DNA of 7,199 nucleotides from Methanomassiliicoccaceae archaeon. GTDB lineage: Archaea > Thermoplasmatota > Thermoplasmata > Methanomassiliicoccales > UBA472. Shown in pieces: positions 6,768 to 7,199 of this stretch (the stretch's first letter is position 1; every line of letters starts with the position of its first letter). Location of the stretch: contig JACXTO010000081.1 of the NCBI GenBank assembly GCA_016919565.1, positions 1 to 7,199 on the forward strand, written 5' to 3'. The translations under genes and the position numbers were made by a program. Under the pieces are notes generated by a model that saw only the letters and a list, made by a program, of their open reading frames with translations, ran no database searches and was not told the origin of the DNA.

Positions 6768-6797
6768 TGTTTTGTCTGACGTAAGTCGGACGAAGCA
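6768..6797 (+). promoter_or_regulatory. Potential 13-bp hairpin with GTAA loop at the predicted 5' end of the transcript
   Basis: The arms 6768-6780 and 6785-6797 pair over 13 positions without a bulge (10 Watson-Crick, 3 G-U at 6770/6795, 6773/6792 and 6777/6788), closed by GTAA (6781-6784), which in RNA is a GNRA tetraloop. Its left foot coincides with the start predicted from the TATA box. It could stabilise the mRNA 5' end or act in regulation. Alternatively, at DNA level its inner part is two copies of the palindrome GTCNGAC with centres 11 bp apart, which would suit a protein operator. Confidence 0.5.
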
Positions 6798-6798
6798 C

Positions 6799-6847
6799 TA
6801 AACGCCTTTGGATGGGATGCACGTAAACGCCTTAAGGGATGGGAAGC
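6799..6847 (+). repeat. Imperfect direct repeat in the leader, duplicating the initiation region
   Basis: TAAACGCCTT occurs at 6799-6808 and again at 6824-6833, each followed shortly by GGATGGGA (6810-6817 and 6837-6844) and then TGC or AGC. The period is 25-27 bp. The first copy contains ATG at 6812, which opens only a four-codon reading frame ending at TAA 6824-6826. The second contains the in-frame ATG at 6839 of the small gene. The repeat therefore duplicates the probable ribosome-entry segment. Confidence 0.6.
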
Positions 6848-6850
6848 GCA

Positions 6851-7090
6851 ATGAGGACGAAGCTAGAAGACATCTATGTGGAAGGATTGGAATTCGAACC
6901 AGAGGTCGTCGCCTGGATGAAGTCGCACAGTGTTCATGAGATCAAGGCCCTGGCGGAAGAGGTCGAGGAGCACGGCGAGGATTCGAGCGAACTCAGGGAG
7001 TTCTACAAGGAGCTTCGCACGATCGAGAAGGATTGGGCAAAGCACAAGGTGAACGGACACTACCACCCGGACCACTCCACGAATTCCTAA
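6851..7090 (+). CDS. Small acidic helical protein of unknown function
   Basis: I do not recognise this protein of 79 residues (83 if the in-frame ATG at 6839 is used). It is charged and predicted mostly helical, with an acidic middle (EEVEEHGEDSSE) followed by a mixed-charge helix (REFYKELRTIEKDWAKHK) and a His-rich end (GHYHPDH). It has no cysteine, signal peptide or membrane segment, and no recognisable DNA-binding motif. The ATG at 6851 is preferred because GGGA sits about six bases upstream, whereas the ATG at 6839 directly abuts AAGGG with no spacing. A near-ideal TATA box 100 bp upstream and a strong hairpin just after the stop frame it as a genuine single-gene unit. Codon use looks like its neighbours. 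It is probably real; its role is unknown. Confidence 0.75.
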   Translation: MRTKLEDIYVEGLEFEPEVVAWMKSHSVHEIKALAEEVEEHGEDSSELREFYKELRTIEKDWAKHKVNGHYHPDHSTNS

Positions 7091-7106
7091 GAAAGACGGA
7101 TAAAAC

Positions 7107-7139
7107 GCGAGAGGGGTTTCCCACTGCAACCCCTCTCGT
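7107..7139. terminator. Strong hairpin, possible transcription terminator
   Basis: A perfect 11-bp stem (7108-7118 with 7128-7138; inner arm GAGAGGGGTT/AACCCCTCTC) encloses a 9-nt loop, 17 nt after the small gene's stop. No T-run follows on the plus strand. On the minus strand the stem is followed by CGCGTTTTATCC and then more T-rich sequence, so as a T-tract terminator it fits better a leftward gene entering from beyond the window. It could serve both directions or protect the 3' end of the small mRNA. Confidence 0.5.
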
Positions 7140-7199
7140 ATCCCTTCAATCGGTCGATTACCTTACTTCGTTATCGCAGTTCTCCGGCACCTTCTACGA
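7140..7199. other. Window end without a confident gene
   Basis: No start codon with a usable frame is seen on the plus strand. On the minus strand one short open tail reads VEGAGELR then TAA (7171-7173), which could be the C-terminus of a leftward gene convergent with the small ORF. Eight codons are too few to claim a CDS. Confidence 0.2.

Overview
The window looks like chromosomal DNA from a moderately GC-rich (near 60% by eye) euryarchaeon. The evidence is an archaeal-type ATP-dependent DNA ligase end, an archaeal RNA polymerase subunit L (Rpo11), an archaeal/Pus7-type TruD, and archaeal BRE/TATA promoters in place of bacterial -35/-10 elements. The protein style and GC content suggest a Thermoplasmatota lineage such as Methanomassiliicoccales, but that placement is an inference from memory of the families, not a search result.

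Layout. Positions 1-556 hold the C-terminal third of a plus-strand DNA ligase, cut by the window edge. A 43-nt gap then carries a compact TATA promoter placed for a leaderless transcript of rpoL (600-872). truD (879-2240) follows after only 6 nt, so rpoL-truD is a likely operon. truD runs head-on into a very large minus-strand gene (2237-6556), and the two stop codons overlap, leaving no intergenic space for a terminator. The large gene encodes a 1439-residue soluble scaffold: 30 tetratricopeptide repeats (27 of them in uninterrupted 34-residue register), an unassigned helical region, a charged linker, an eight-ligand zinc module and a Glu-rich tail. Positions 6557-6838 are a divergent regulatory region with one promoter per strand, several inverted repeats, a potential 13-bp hairpin capped by GTAA at the predicted start of the rightward transcript, and a duplicated translation-initiation segment. 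A small unrecognised acidic protein follows (start 6851 or 6839, stop 7090). The window ends with a strong 11-bp hairpin at 7108-7138 and 61 further bases without a confident gene.

How the genes relate. lig, rpoL and truD are information-processing housekeeping genes (DNA joining, transcription, tRNA modification). The TPR-zinc protein and the small protein are transcribed divergently from one shared control region, so they may be co-regulated, but neither has a function readable from sequence. I see no CRISPR array, transposon, tRNA, rRNA or defence cassette. The least explained parts are the TPR-zinc scaffold and the structured leader of the small gene.
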